Shown here one piece after another: positions 56,528-64,000 of a stretch of 64,000 bases of DNA (the stretch's first letter is position 1; each line of letters starts with the position of its first letter). Made by a program: the position numbers and the translations under genes. Source of the stretch: Cytophagales bacterium (GTDB lineage Bacteria; Bacteroidota; Bacteroidia; Cytophagales; Spirosomataceae); assembly GCA_004292855.1 (NCBI GenBank), contig RDXN01000038.1, forward strand, positions 60,424 through 124,423. The letters are read 5' to 3'. The notes beneath the pieces were generated by a model. That model was not told the DNA's origin. It made no database searches and worked only from the letters and a program-made list of their open reading frames with translations.

Positions 56528-56531
56528 CGCC

Positions 56532-58484
56532 ATGATTTCCATCACGAACTTATCGTATTATCTGGGAAGCAGAGCGTTATATGACAGCGCATCGCTCCAC
56601 ATAAAACCGAATCAGAAAATCGGACTGATTGGCCTCAACGGCACCGGAAAATCCACCCTGCTCCGCATTATCAACGGTGAGTATCAACCCGACGGCGGCA
56701 CCATCTCTAAAGCCGGCGATGTAACACTTGGCTTCCTGAATCAGGATTTGCTCTCGTACCAAACCGACGACTCCATTCTGTCGGTGGCGATGCAGGCCTT
56801 TGAGCGGCAGAATCAGTTGCAGAAACGCATCGACGAACTGCTCCACGAGATGGAAACCAATTACACCGACGACCTGGTCGATAAGCTTGGCAAGGCGCAG
56901 GAGGAGTTTGAGGCTCTGGATGGCTACTCGGTCCAGTCGAAGGCCGAAGAGATTATGGAAGGACTTGGATTCAGTACTGAAGACTTGCAAAAGCCACTAC
57001 GCCAGTTTTCGGGCGGATGGCGTATGCGTGTTATGCTGGCTAAGTTGCTCCTGCAAAAGCCCTCCCTGCTAATGCTTGACGAACCCACCAACCACCTTGA
57101 CCTGCCGTCGATTCAGTGGGTTGAAAAATACATTCAAACCTACGAGGGGGCCGTTATTGTGGTTTCGCACGACCGCGAATTCCTCGACAACGTGATCGAC
57201 GTGACTGTGGAGGTGGCCGGTTCCAAACTGAATTTGTATTCGGGTAATTACTCGTTCTATCTGGAAGAAAAAGCCCTCCGTAATGAGATTCAGAAAGGAG
57301 CGTTTGAGAATCAACAGGCCAAAATACGGCAGACGGAGCGGTTTATCGAGCGATTCAAGGCGCAGGCAACTAAGGCCAAGCAAGCCCAAAGCCGGGTGAA
57401 ACAACTCGCCCGCATGGAGCGTGTCGACGACGTAATTGACGAAAATGCCCGTGTCAACTTCAAATTTCAGTTTTCGACCCAACCCGGTCGCCATATCCTG
57501 CACCTTGATGATATTACCAAGCACTACGGACCCAAGCGGATTCTGACCGGGGCCGACATCCGGCTCGAACGGGGCGATAAAGTGGCCCTGATTGGAGCCA
57601 ACGGACGGGGCAAGTCGACCTTGTTGCGAATTATTTCGGGATCGGAGCCGCTCAACGACGGTCGGCGGACGCTGGGCCACAACGTGTCGTTCAGCTTTTA
57701 CGCCCAGCACCAGTTGGAGTCGCTGAGCGTGGAGGATACCCTGCTGGAAGAACTCAAACATGCCAACCCGACTAAATCAGAGGGTGAACTGCGGGGTGTT
57801 TTGGGATGCTTTCTGTTTTCGAACGACGAAGTATTCAAGAAAATCAAGGTACTCTCCGGGGGCGAAAAGTCGCGCGTGGCCTTGGCAAAGGTGTTGCTTT
57901 CACAAGCCAACTTCCTGCTCCTTGATGAGCCGACCAACCACCTCGACATGCAGTCGGTGAATATCCTGATTCAAGCCCTCGAACAGTACGAAGGTACCTA
58001 CGTGGTTGTCTCGCACGACCGGTTTTTTGTCTCGCAGATTGCCAACAAAATCTGGTACATCGAAGACGAACAAATCAAAGAATACCCCGGCACCTACGAT
58101 GAGTACGAGTGGTGGATGCAGGAAAAGAAGGCGGGCAACGTAGAGACGACACCCTTGGCGTCTCCCTCGCGTCAGCAACCACAACCCGCCCCCCAACCTT
58201 CCCACAACGGACGGGCTTCGGACGATGAACGGCGCGAGATGCAACGGACCCTTAAAAAACTGACTCAACAAGCCGAAGAATCCGAAACACGCATCGGTCA
58301 ACTTGAAGATCGCAAAAAACGACTCGAAGCCGAACTCGCCGACCCCGCTACCTACGGCGATAACAAGCTGATGCAGGCCAAAAACGACGAGTATCACCGG
58401 GTCAAAAAAGAAATTGACCAACTTCAGCAAGGGTGGGAAACCGTAATGCTACAGGCTGAGGAATTGGAAGGGAAATTAAAGTAA
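56532..58484 (+). CDS. ABC-F family ribosome-associated ATPase
   Basis: 650 residues, no membrane domain. Two ABC cassettes: Walker A GLNGTGKST and GANGRGKST, signature FSGGWRMR and LSGGEKSR, Walker B LLMLDEPTNHLD and LLLDEPTNHLD. Between them lies the P-site tRNA-interaction linker (about 245-310, Lys/Arg/Gln rich helix pair). The C-terminal extension has a disordered Pro/Gln stretch and a coiled coil (about 570-648), as in Uup/YdiF-type proteins. These act on the ribosome E site to relieve stalled translation or DNA-linked defects; antibiotic resistance is possible but not shown. The stretch VETTPLAS (about residues 537-544) derives from the GTAGAGACG palindrome. Converges with the next gene with a 9-bp overlap. 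Confidence 0.95.
   Translation: MISITNLSYYLGSRALYDSASLHIKPNQKIGLIGLNGTGKSTLLRIINGEYQPDGGTISKAGDVTLGFLNQDLLSYQTDDSILSVAMQAFERQNQLQKRIDELLHEMETNYTDDLVDKLGKAQEEFEALDGYSVQSKAEEIMEGLGFSTEDLQKPLRQFSGGWRMRVMLAKLLLQKPSLLMLDEPTNHLDLPSIQWVEKYIQTYEGAVIVVSHDREFLDNVIDVTVEVAGSKLNLYSGNYSFYLEEKALRNEIQKGAFENQQAKIRQTERFIERFKAQATKAKQAQSRVKQLARMERVDDVIDENARVNFKFQFSTQPGRHILHLDDITKHYGPKRILTGADIRLERGDKVALIGANGRGKSTLLRIISGSEPLNDGRRTLGHNVSFSFYAQHQLESLSVEDTLLEELKHANPTKSEGELRGVLGCFLFSNDEVFKKIKVLSGGEKSRVALAKVLLSQANFLLLDEPTNHLDMQSVNILIQALEQYEGTYVVVSHDRFFVSQIANKIWYIEDEQIKEYPGTYDEYEWWMQEKKAGNVETTPLASPSRQQPQPAPQPSHNGRASDDERREMQRTLKKLTQQAEESETRIGQLEDRKKRLEAELADPATYGDNKLMQAKNDEYHRVKKEIDQLQQGWETVMLQAEELEGKLK
58140..58164 (+). 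repeat. GTAGAGACG palindrome remnant in ABC-F linker
   Basis: GTAGAGACGACACCCTTGGC followed by GTCTC: the 25-nt dispersed palindrome with two base changes, read in frame in the disordered region before the C-terminal coiled coil. Confidence 0.72.
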
Positions 58485-59801
58485 CCGCATCTCCCAACCT
58501 TTCTGATACTCCCGCGACCAGAATTTCATAGCTTCTTTGTCGTTCAGGATATGGCCATTTGCCGGGTCGCAACGCAACACGCGGCCCGTACGGAAGGCGA
58601 TATTGCCGAGTTGGGGCAGCAGGGTTGATTTATGGCCAGTTTCAATGGGGCAGGTCGATTTGGTGTTACCCCGAACGGCCTCGACAAAGTTGGTCAGGTG
58701 CATACCGTCCAGGCGTTCGCCCATACCCATCGTGTTGGTGCGGTCGGCTTCCTGTAGTTCGGTTTTTACCTCTTTGATGAGCTTGTTATCGAGGCCATAC
58801 ACCTTATAGTCGTCGCCACCGGGGATGGTCATGGTGCCTTTGTCGCCGTAGAAAATAACGCCCCGCCCCGCGCCCTCGCTGTTGAATCCGTTACAACTAC
58901 GACCCTCCCAGTGGCAGGCGGTGTTGTTCGCGAATTTGTAGGAAATGGTTTGTGTATCAGGTGTTTCCCAATCGTCCTGATATGCAAACCGACCACCCAC
59001 CGATGCCACTTCCGTGGGGTAGTCGACGCCCAGACCCCAGCGGATTACGTCGAGTTCGTGCGTGCCATTGTTGAGAGCCTCGCCTGTGCCCCAATGCCAG
59101 AACCAGTGCCAGTTATAATGCACCAGATTGTCTTTGAACGCCCGACGCGGAGCCGGTCCCTGCCATAGCTCAAAATCCAGATTGCCGGGCACAGGCGTTG
59201 TTTTACCCACGCCAATGGGCTTGCGGGCGTTGGCATACCAGCCTTTGGCAAAATACACCCGGCCAATAATACCGTCACGAAGCTCCTGAATGGCCTGTTG
59301 CACCCTCGGAAACGACCGCCGTTGGCTACCCATCTGAATCAGTTTGTTGTAGCGTTGAGCCGCAGCCACCAGCACTTCGCCCTCGGCGGGGTTGTGCGAG
59401 CAGGGCTTCTCGACGTACACGTGCTTACCCGCCTGCACGCCCATCAGCGTGGCGGGCGCGTGCCAGTGGTCGGGGGGAGACACCGACAGGCCATCCATGT
59501 CCTTCTGTTCGAGCATCTTGCGGATGTCGGTAAAGGCTTTGGGTTTCTTGCCGGTCAGCTTTTCGATCTCGGCCACGGTTTTGTCGAGCACGGTCTGATC
59601 CACGTCGCACACATAGCCGACCTCCACATTGGGCATTTTGGCGAACATGCGGGCCAGAAAAAAGCCCCGACTGTTGGTGCCCATCACCCCCATTACGACC
59701 TTGTCGTTGGGCGAACCCGTGAAAACCGAAAATTGGGGAGCTACCCACAGCCCGGCACCAGCCACGGAGGCCTGCCGAATAAACGTGCGACGTGTTGACA
59801 T
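58476..59801 (-). CDS. Gfo/Idh/MocA-family oxidoreductase
   Basis: 441 residues from the ATG at 59801. I chose it because it opens a Tat-like leader (STRRTFIRQASVAGAG); the longer in-frame extension to 60032 overlaps the neighbouring gene and has no domain. The Rossmann NAD(P) part (VVMGVMGTNSRG; VCDVDQTVLDKTVAEIEKL) is followed by the conserved EKP of HVYVEKPCSHN and the C-terminal sugar-binding half (HWEGRSCNGFNSEG, GTMTIPGG). Exported members of this family in Bacteroidota act on sugar or inositol-like substrates; the substrate here is unknown. Confidence 0.93.
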   Translation of the reverse strand: MSTRRTFIRQASVAGAGLWVAPQFSVFTGSPNDKVVMGVMGTNSRGFFLARMFAKMPNVEVGYVCDVDQTVLDKTVAEIEKLTGKKPKAFTDIRKMLEQKDMDGLSVSPPDHWHAPATLMGVQAGKHVYVEKPCSHNPAEGEVLVAAAQRYNKLIQMGSQRRSFPRVQQAIQELRDGIIGRVYFAKGWYANARKPIGVGKTTPVPGNLDFELWQGPAPRRAFKDNLVHYNWHWFWHWGTGEALNNGTHELDVIRWGLGVDYPTEVASVGGRFAYQDDWETPDTQTISYKFANNTACHWEGRSCNGFNSEGAGRGVIFYGDKGTMTIPGGDDYKVYGLDNKLIKEVKTELQEADRTNTMGMGERLDGMHLTNFVEAVRGNTKSTCPIETGHKSTLLPQLGNIAFRTGRVLRCDPANGHILNDKEAMKFWSREYQKGWEMRLL

Positions 59802-59854
59802 AAACCGAGAGAAAAAGGATGATAACCGGAAAAGCAACCCAAAACGTCGGTTTA

Positions 59855-60643
59855 CTACAAATACCCTGCAACCCAATACGTCACGTAGCCGACCATCTCC
59901 CTGAAGAGCAACTGAGCGTCGCCAAACGCCTTCTCGTTGGGCAATAAATAGGCTCCCGGTGCCACCGCCCGACGTTCCGAAAGTTGGGCAGCAGGCCAGG
60001 GCGTTACACGCAACCCCTGTCGTTGGAAACACGCCATCGCCCGGCGCATGTGCCAGGCCGAAGTGACCACCACGCAGGCATCTGTTCGGAACTGTTCACG
60101 CAGCACGGTAGCCGAAAACCGGGCGTTTTCGTAGGTGTTTTTTGAGCGGGGTTCCAGTACAATATCGCCCGCCCGAACGCCCGCCGTTTCCAGAAACGAC
60201 CGGACCATCTGGCCCTCATCGACTGCGCTGGGGGTTAGTATTACCATATTCCCCTGGCCCCCACTGATGATTATCTTCTGCACGCGACAGGTTTTGTAAA
60301 GCCACAGAGCCTGACCTGCCCGGTCGGCCTCGCGACCCAGAACAGGTCGGAGGGGAGTAGGTTCATGGAGGGCATTAATCATGTTGCCCGTGAGCACCAC
60401 GGCCACGCGGGGTGACCCGGTTGTGGCAACAATGGGTAGGGTAGGAGACTCAATCTCCCAAACCCGCATGAGTTCGTTGGTTAGAGGGCCATTGCCCAAC
60501 AGCCAAAAAACAACCAGTGAGCTAATTAACAGACGCTTGCGCCAGCGAACGTTGCGCAAAAATATGGCTCCCAACAGGCTGAAAAACAACCAGCCCGCCG
60601 GTGTGAGCAGGTAATAAAGGGTTTTCGAGAAGAAATAGAACAT
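59855..60643 (-). CDS. YdcF/SanA-like DUF218 membrane protein
   Basis: 262 residues. Two N-terminal hydrophobic helices (about 5-30 and 38-55), then the DUF218 domain: VAVVLTGNM, KIIISGGQGN, LEPRSKNTYENARFS and VVTSAWHMRRAMACF. E. coli ElyC/YdcF-type proteins of this family act in envelope and lipid-carrier metabolism or bind S-adenosylmethionine, but the reaction here is not known. Gap of 19 bp to the next gene and 53 bp from the oxidoreductase, all on the minus strand, so the three may be one operon. Confidence 0.9.
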   Translation of the reverse strand: MFYFFSKTLYYLLTPAGWLFFSLLGAIFLRNVRWRKRLLISSLVVFWLLGNGPLTNELMRVWEIESPTLPIVATTGSPRVAVVLTGNMINALHEPTPLRPVLGREADRAGQALWLYKTCRVQKIIISGGQGNMVILTPSAVDEGQMVRSFLETAGVRAGDIVLEPRSKNTYENARFSATVLREQFRTDACVVVTSAWHMRRAMACFQRQGLRVTPWPAAQLSERRAVAPGAYLLPNEKAFGDAQLLFREMVGYVTYWVAGYL

Positions 60644-60662
60644 ACAAGACGTTGGAGCTTAC

Positions 60663-62345
60663 TTATTTTTTTGCTACGATTTTTATGAAGAGTTTAACGT
60701 CGTCCGAAATAGTCCCATCACCAGATGTAAGAAAGAGCTTTTCTGACCCAGAATCGATACCCCAATCGGTTCGATCAATGGTCAGCGTGCCATTCAGTTC
60801 GACAGTTCCGTCCATTCCGTCCTTAAAATATAGTTGGGCAGGAAACGTAACTGCCTTCGTGATACCTTCAATGGTCAGGTTCCCGGTAACGTTTATATTT
60901 CCTTCATTTCTTACTCGTATACTTCCATCATTTGGAACGTTTGTATTTCCATTATTCCCCCTTTCAACCTGCGTAATGGCGAATGTGGAAAGGGGGAATT
61001 TTTTGACGTTAAAAAATGGGGGTAGTTTATTGTGTGGACCTGGATGATCGAACTTTTGTTCGATTGTCCTCATGTCGATTTCAACTGCACCGCCCACCAG
61101 ATGACGGTTGTCGAGGACTAATTCTCCTTTCAACAGATCGACGTCCCCTGTAGCGGAACCATCACCAAGAAACTTCGACCCTTCCCAGGCACCCAGCAGC
61201 ATAGACCCTTTCCAGATTACAACACTTTGCTTCGTATCGATGCTGTATTTTTTCTGACCCGCTTTATTATAAAAGTCCGTGATGGTCTTTCCATCATACC
61301 GATACACGCCGGTTGCATCGCCAAACCAAATACTTCCGTCGTTAGCTTCCGAAAGTCCATAGAAAGCCTTTCCTGACTTAATTTCGGTTACCGTGGGCTT
61401 CTCACTATACAGGGACTTTGCGTCATAACGGGAAAGGGCCTGGACCGTCCAATTAGCCGGATTTACCGGACCCGTAGTCCAGATATTTCCTTTTTTATCC
61501 TGGATTATAGCGTAAGCCCCTCGCTCCGATACCTTGGTGAAGGTACTGCCGTCGTAGCGATAGAGGCCACCGGTACTGCCACTAAAGCCATTGTAGCCGC
61601 TGAGCCAAATGTTGCCTTTACTATCTTCCAATATGCCCCAAACGTCGAGAAAAGGCTCGCCTTTATGGGTTAACGTGGTGAATTTTTTCCCGTCATAAAC
61701 AAAGGCATCACCCCTTGTACCCACCCACAATTTTCCCTGTTTATCTTCAATAATTGTGTGAATATCATTGTTATAATGCCCTTCTTTATAGAAAAGCGGG
61801 GCGTTCGGAGAGGTAAAATTTCGAAACGATTTCCCATCGAAACGGCTTATTCCACCGCCGGTTCCGAACCAAATTAGGCCGGCTTTATCTTCATAAACAG
61901 ACAAAACTTGATTATTGGCGAGTCCATCCGTGGTCGTGAAATGTTGAATGGATTTAGAGCCTGCACTGAGCGGAGCCGAAGTGTTGTCATAATAAACGCC
62001 TGAATCAGTAGTCGTGAACCAAAGGTTTCCTCGTCGATCTTCCAGGACATCCCAGAATCGGTGCGGGCCTAGTTTACTGGTCAGATTAATAAACGATTTT
62101 CCCTGCTCGTTTGGCAGGCGGGCATCGTATCGGAAAACACCACCAAATGACAAAGATGAGTTGTTCGGGCCAGCAATCAACATGGTGCCATTGCTGCCTT
62201 TTTTCAGATTGCGAGCCATTAGGTTAGGCCCTATATCGTTGATTTCGGACTTGATGCTGTCTTCTGGTACGTTTGTTTGGTTCTGTCCGCAGGAGGTCAG
62301 AAAAGCAGACAGTAAGAGCAAAGCATACACGCGGGGGTAGTTCAT
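60663..62345 (-). CDS. Lipoprotein fusing a regulator-type beta-propeller to a YceI domain
   Basis: About 560 residues from the ATG at 62345, chosen because a lipobox follows (Cys19 in FLTSC); a start at 62465 would add 40 residues with no leader. Residues about 40-400 are Reg_prop-type propeller blades (RGNLWFTTTDSGVY, AGLIWFGTGGGISRFDG, QGKLWVGTRGD), as in the sensor part of hybrid two-component proteins, but no kinase domain is attached. About 415-560 is a YceI-like domain (KGSMLLGAWEGSK, LVGGAVEIDMRTIE, GNLTIEGITKAVTFPA, DRTDWGIDSGS), a lipocalin-like fold that binds isoprenoid lipids. The combination on one surface or periplasmic lipoprotein is unusual. Confidence 0.85.
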   Translation of the reverse strand: MNYPRVYALLLLSAFLTSCGQNQTNVPEDSIKSEINDIGPNLMARNLKKGSNGTMLIAGPNNSSLSFGGVFRYDARLPNEQGKSFINLTSKLGPHRFWDVLEDRRGNLWFTTTDSGVYYDNTSAPLSAGSKSIQHFTTTDGLANNQVLSVYEDKAGLIWFGTGGGISRFDGKSFRNFTSPNAPLFYKEGHYNNDIHTIIEDKQGKLWVGTRGDAFVYDGKKFTTLTHKGEPFLDVWGILEDSKGNIWLSGYNGFSGSTGGLYRYDGSTFTKVSERGAYAIIQDKKGNIWTTGPVNPANWTVQALSRYDAKSLYSEKPTVTEIKSGKAFYGLSEANDGSIWFGDATGVYRYDGKTITDFYNKAGQKKYSIDTKQSVVIWKGSMLLGAWEGSKFLGDGSATGDVDLLKGELVLDNRHLVGGAVEIDMRTIEQKFDHPGPHNKLPPFFNVKKFPLSTFAITQVERGNNGNTNVPNDGSIRVRNEGNINVTGNLTIEGITKAVTFPAQLYFKDGMDGTVELNGTLTIDRTDWGIDSGSEKLFLTSGDGTISDDVKLFIKIVAKK

Positions 62346-62381
62346 CCTTTTTCTAGTTTGATACCAACGAATTTGGACAAA

Positions 62382-62389
62382 CAAACCTA
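62382..62389 (-). promoter_or_regulatory. -7 promoter box of propeller/YceI gene
   Basis: Minus strand TAGGTTTG, exact TAnnTTTG, 36 nt before the ATG at 62345. No good -33 partner is visible. The rest of the spacer 62346-62577 shows nothing further that I can name. Confidence 0.4.
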
Positions 62390-62577
62390 CCAGTCTTTGT
62401 GCCCAGATGTGTTGGCCGGATAGTAAAAGAATGTTAACGGAACGTAAAAGTTGCCGCTTCGGCACAGGCCACCCTGTGGCGTCCGATTTTACAAACTGCT
62501 ACGGGTTTCGTTATTGACGCCTACCACTAAACTCATTCCAAAGGCGTTGTAGCCGACCCATATCATTCGAGTCAGCT

Positions 62578-64000
62578 TCAGTTCTTAATCAATTTATGGC
62601 TTGTCACGCCCTGAACCGGGTTCGATACCCGCAGGATGTAGAGGCCCATTGGTAGTTTGTCGGTTGCAATCGGGACTTGATTCTGCACCCGCTCGTGCTG
62701 CCTAATCAGCCGCCCGTCCTGACTCACGATGTCCACCTGCGAGGGTTCGGCCAGGCCCGACAACCGCAACTCGCTGCCCACTGGGTTTGGATACAGGTAG
62801 ATGGCCGTTTCGGGATTGGTCAACTCGATTCCAAACCGGGGACTGCCACCCGCCTGATAGGGCGAGATGTTGACCCCGCCAATGACGGTGATGGCCGAAA
62901 TGCCCGGACCCGTCCAGCCAACGGCCACATTGTCGCCCCCGCCCCCTTCTTTGTGCAGGATTTCGATGTAGTATTTCTGGCCAGCCACGAGGTTGATAAC
63001 CCCCGATTTCTGACTGGGATACCTGGTCCATTCGCGGGGCATGGTCCACTCGCCGATGCTGCCAATGAGCGATTTTCCGCCCGGACTGACGTTGGTGCTG
63101 AGGTAGAGTTCGCAGTTGTCATCGCCCGCGATGTAGAACGTGTACGCGCCTGTGGTTGAGGGAATGACGTACCCTCGAATGCGGTCGCCGTAGTTGTCGC
63201 CCCAGTTGGTGGGGCCTTCGAGCGAGGTCAGGATGGCTGTGCCGCTGACGGGCTGGTTCTGGGGAATCTGGCTGACGCTGTTGCCGCCCACATTGGTCCA
63301 ATATTCGCGGATGATCTGCCCCGTAACGATGGGGGGCGCAGGCACCACGTAGGGCGCAATGTTCGGGCCACCCACCACCGAAATGGAGGTGCTGCCCGGC
63401 CCCGTCCAGCCCACGGCTACGGCATCGCCCCCGTTGCCTTCTTTGTGCAAAATCTCGACGTAATACTTCTGCCCGGCCACCAGATTGACCACCCCCGATT
63501 GTTGGCTGGGGTATTTGGTCCACTCGCGAGGGAAGGTCCAGCCGCCATACATGGAGGCAATTAGGGTCTTGTTGGCAGGTAGTTCGGTGGTGCTCAGGTA
63601 AAGTTCAACGTCGTTATCTCCGGCCAGATAGAACCGATAAGCCCCGGTGGTCGAGGGGATCACGTATCCCCGAATCCGAGCACCGTAATTATCGGCCCAG
63701 TAGCTCGGCGCTTCCAGCGAGGTCAGCACAGCCGTGCCGCTAACGGGCTGGTTCTGGGGAATTTGCGCGATACCATCGCCCGGTACGTTCAGCCAGTATT
63801 CGCGGATGATGGTGCCGCTACCGGCCACGGGTGGGGCCGCTGGTTTGAGTGATTTACTTAACGCCCGCGACGTGAATGGCTGCAACACAAACGAACCTGT
63901 GAGCGTGTTACCGTCGAAATCTTTCCAGAGTGTGTCGGCGGCAAGGGCATACGTTTTGGCGGTGGTGGTGGTGTTCACAAACACCCGGATGTAGTTCGTC
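62578..64000 (-). CDS. PA14-domain protein with type IX secretion tail, 5' end missing
   Basis: The visible 470 or so residues run off the right edge; the frame is open there (TNYIRVFVNTTTTAKTY), so this is the 3' part of a larger gene. It contains two tandem PA14 domains (about 63830-63340 and 63310-62880; both with IPQNQPVSGTA, RIRGYVIPSTTGAY, VELYLST or CELYLST, GQKYYxEILHKEG and VGWTGPG), a fold for sugar or peptide binding on secreted enzymes. The end is a Por secretion tail: YLYPNPVGSELRLSGL, SQDGRLI, GLYILRV, HKLIKN. It is therefore exported by T9SS and surface-anchored or released. The missing N-terminal part may be a glycoside hydrolase, but this is a guess. Confidence 0.93.
   Translation of the reverse strand, partial: TNYIRVFVNTTTTAKTYALAADTLWKDFDGNTLTGSFVLQPFTSRALSKSLKPAAPPVAGSGTIIREYWLNVPGDGIAQIPQNQPVSGTAVLTSLEAPSYWADNYGARIRGYVIPSTTGAYRFYLAGDNDVELYLSTTELPANKTLIASMYGGWTFPREWTKYPSQQSGVVNLVAGQKYYVEILHKEGNGGDAVAVGWTGPGSTSISVVGGPNIAPYVVPAPPIVTGQIIREYWTNVGGNSVSQIPQNQPVSGTAILTSLEGPTNWGDNYGDRIRGYVIPSTTGAYTFYIAGDDNCELYLSTNVSPGGKSLIGSIGEWTMPREWTRYPSQKSGVINLVAGQKYYIEILHKEGGGGDNVAVGWTGPGISAITVIGGVNISPYQAGGSPRFGIELTNPETAIYLYPNPVGSELRLSGLAEPSQVDIVSQDGRLIRQHERVQNQVPIATDKLPMGLYILRVSNPVQGVTSHKLIKN

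Noticed and set aside
59802..60032. N-terminal extension of the Gfo/Idh/MocA gene
   Set aside because: It overlaps the YdcF-like gene, contains no conserved sequence, and a Tat-like leader starts at 59801.

Overview
The window looks like a chromosome segment of a Bacteroidota member, most likely a Cytophagales/Spirosomataceae relative (Spirosoma, Rudanella or Larkinella type). The basis is a SusC/SusD pair, DUF4249 and VCBS/UnbV lipoproteins, a type IX secretion C-terminal tail, TPR-containing histidine kinases, and promoters with the Bacteroidota -7 box TAnnTTTG instead of a sigma70 -10 box. GC looks a little above 50% by eye, high for the phylum but usual in that family. The genus is inference; no 16S gene is present.

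Layout. 1-2360: truncated nuoH and asnS (minus strand). 2480-5454: a NarL-type response regulator, a RES/Xre toxin-antitoxin pair and a HisKA_3 histidine kinase. 5732-13766: a five-gene operon of four paralogous surface proteins (signal peptide, CUB-like domain, YadA-like head repeats, peptidase S74 intramolecular chaperone, coiled coil) with an OmpA-family protein in the middle. 13853-23407 (minus): a fibronectin-III protein that also carries a YadA-like head, a DUF559 cassette with inverted repeats, a stand-alone LytTR regulator and a 1938-residue protein of about 20 fibronectin-III modules. 23618-26186: a HisKA_2 kinase with its LytTR response regulator. 26196-27998: two glycosyltransferases. 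28205-30217: two convergent L,D-transpeptidases. 30281-49874 (minus): an orphan TPR kinase, a TonB-dependent receptor with DUF4249 and kelch lipoproteins, two long VCBS/UnbV lipoproteins and a SusC/SusD pair. 50368-56285: a FAD/Fe-S oxidoreductase, an Rpn-type PD-(D/E)XK nuclease and an M1 aminopeptidase. 56352-64000: tRNA-Thr(CGT), an ABC-F protein, a Gfo/Idh/MocA oxidoreductase, a YdcF-like protein, a fusion of a beta-propeller with YceI, and the end of a PA14/T9SS secreted protein.

How it may work together (inference): 5732-23407 reads as a cell-surface adhesion region. Fibres of CUB plus YadA head would be folded by a C-terminal S74 chaperone next to an OmpA peptidoglycan anchor, facing large fibronectin-III adhesins, with LytTR regulators and kinases close by. 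The 33-50 kb part is nutrient uptake at the outer membrane.

The most unusual signal is the repeat biology. Several kinds of intergenic palindromes occur, and short repeats of this type are also found in frame inside genes. A 25-bp palindrome (GTAGAGACGCAA...TTGCGTCTC) builds most of the C-terminal coiled coil in three of the four adhesin paralogs, is absent from the fourth, and recurs in the ABC-F C-terminal linker and beside the tRNA promoter. A purine/pyrimidine hairpin lies in the linker of the Fe-S oxidoreductase, and a nine-residue insert lies in one VCBS protein but not in its neighbouring paralog.
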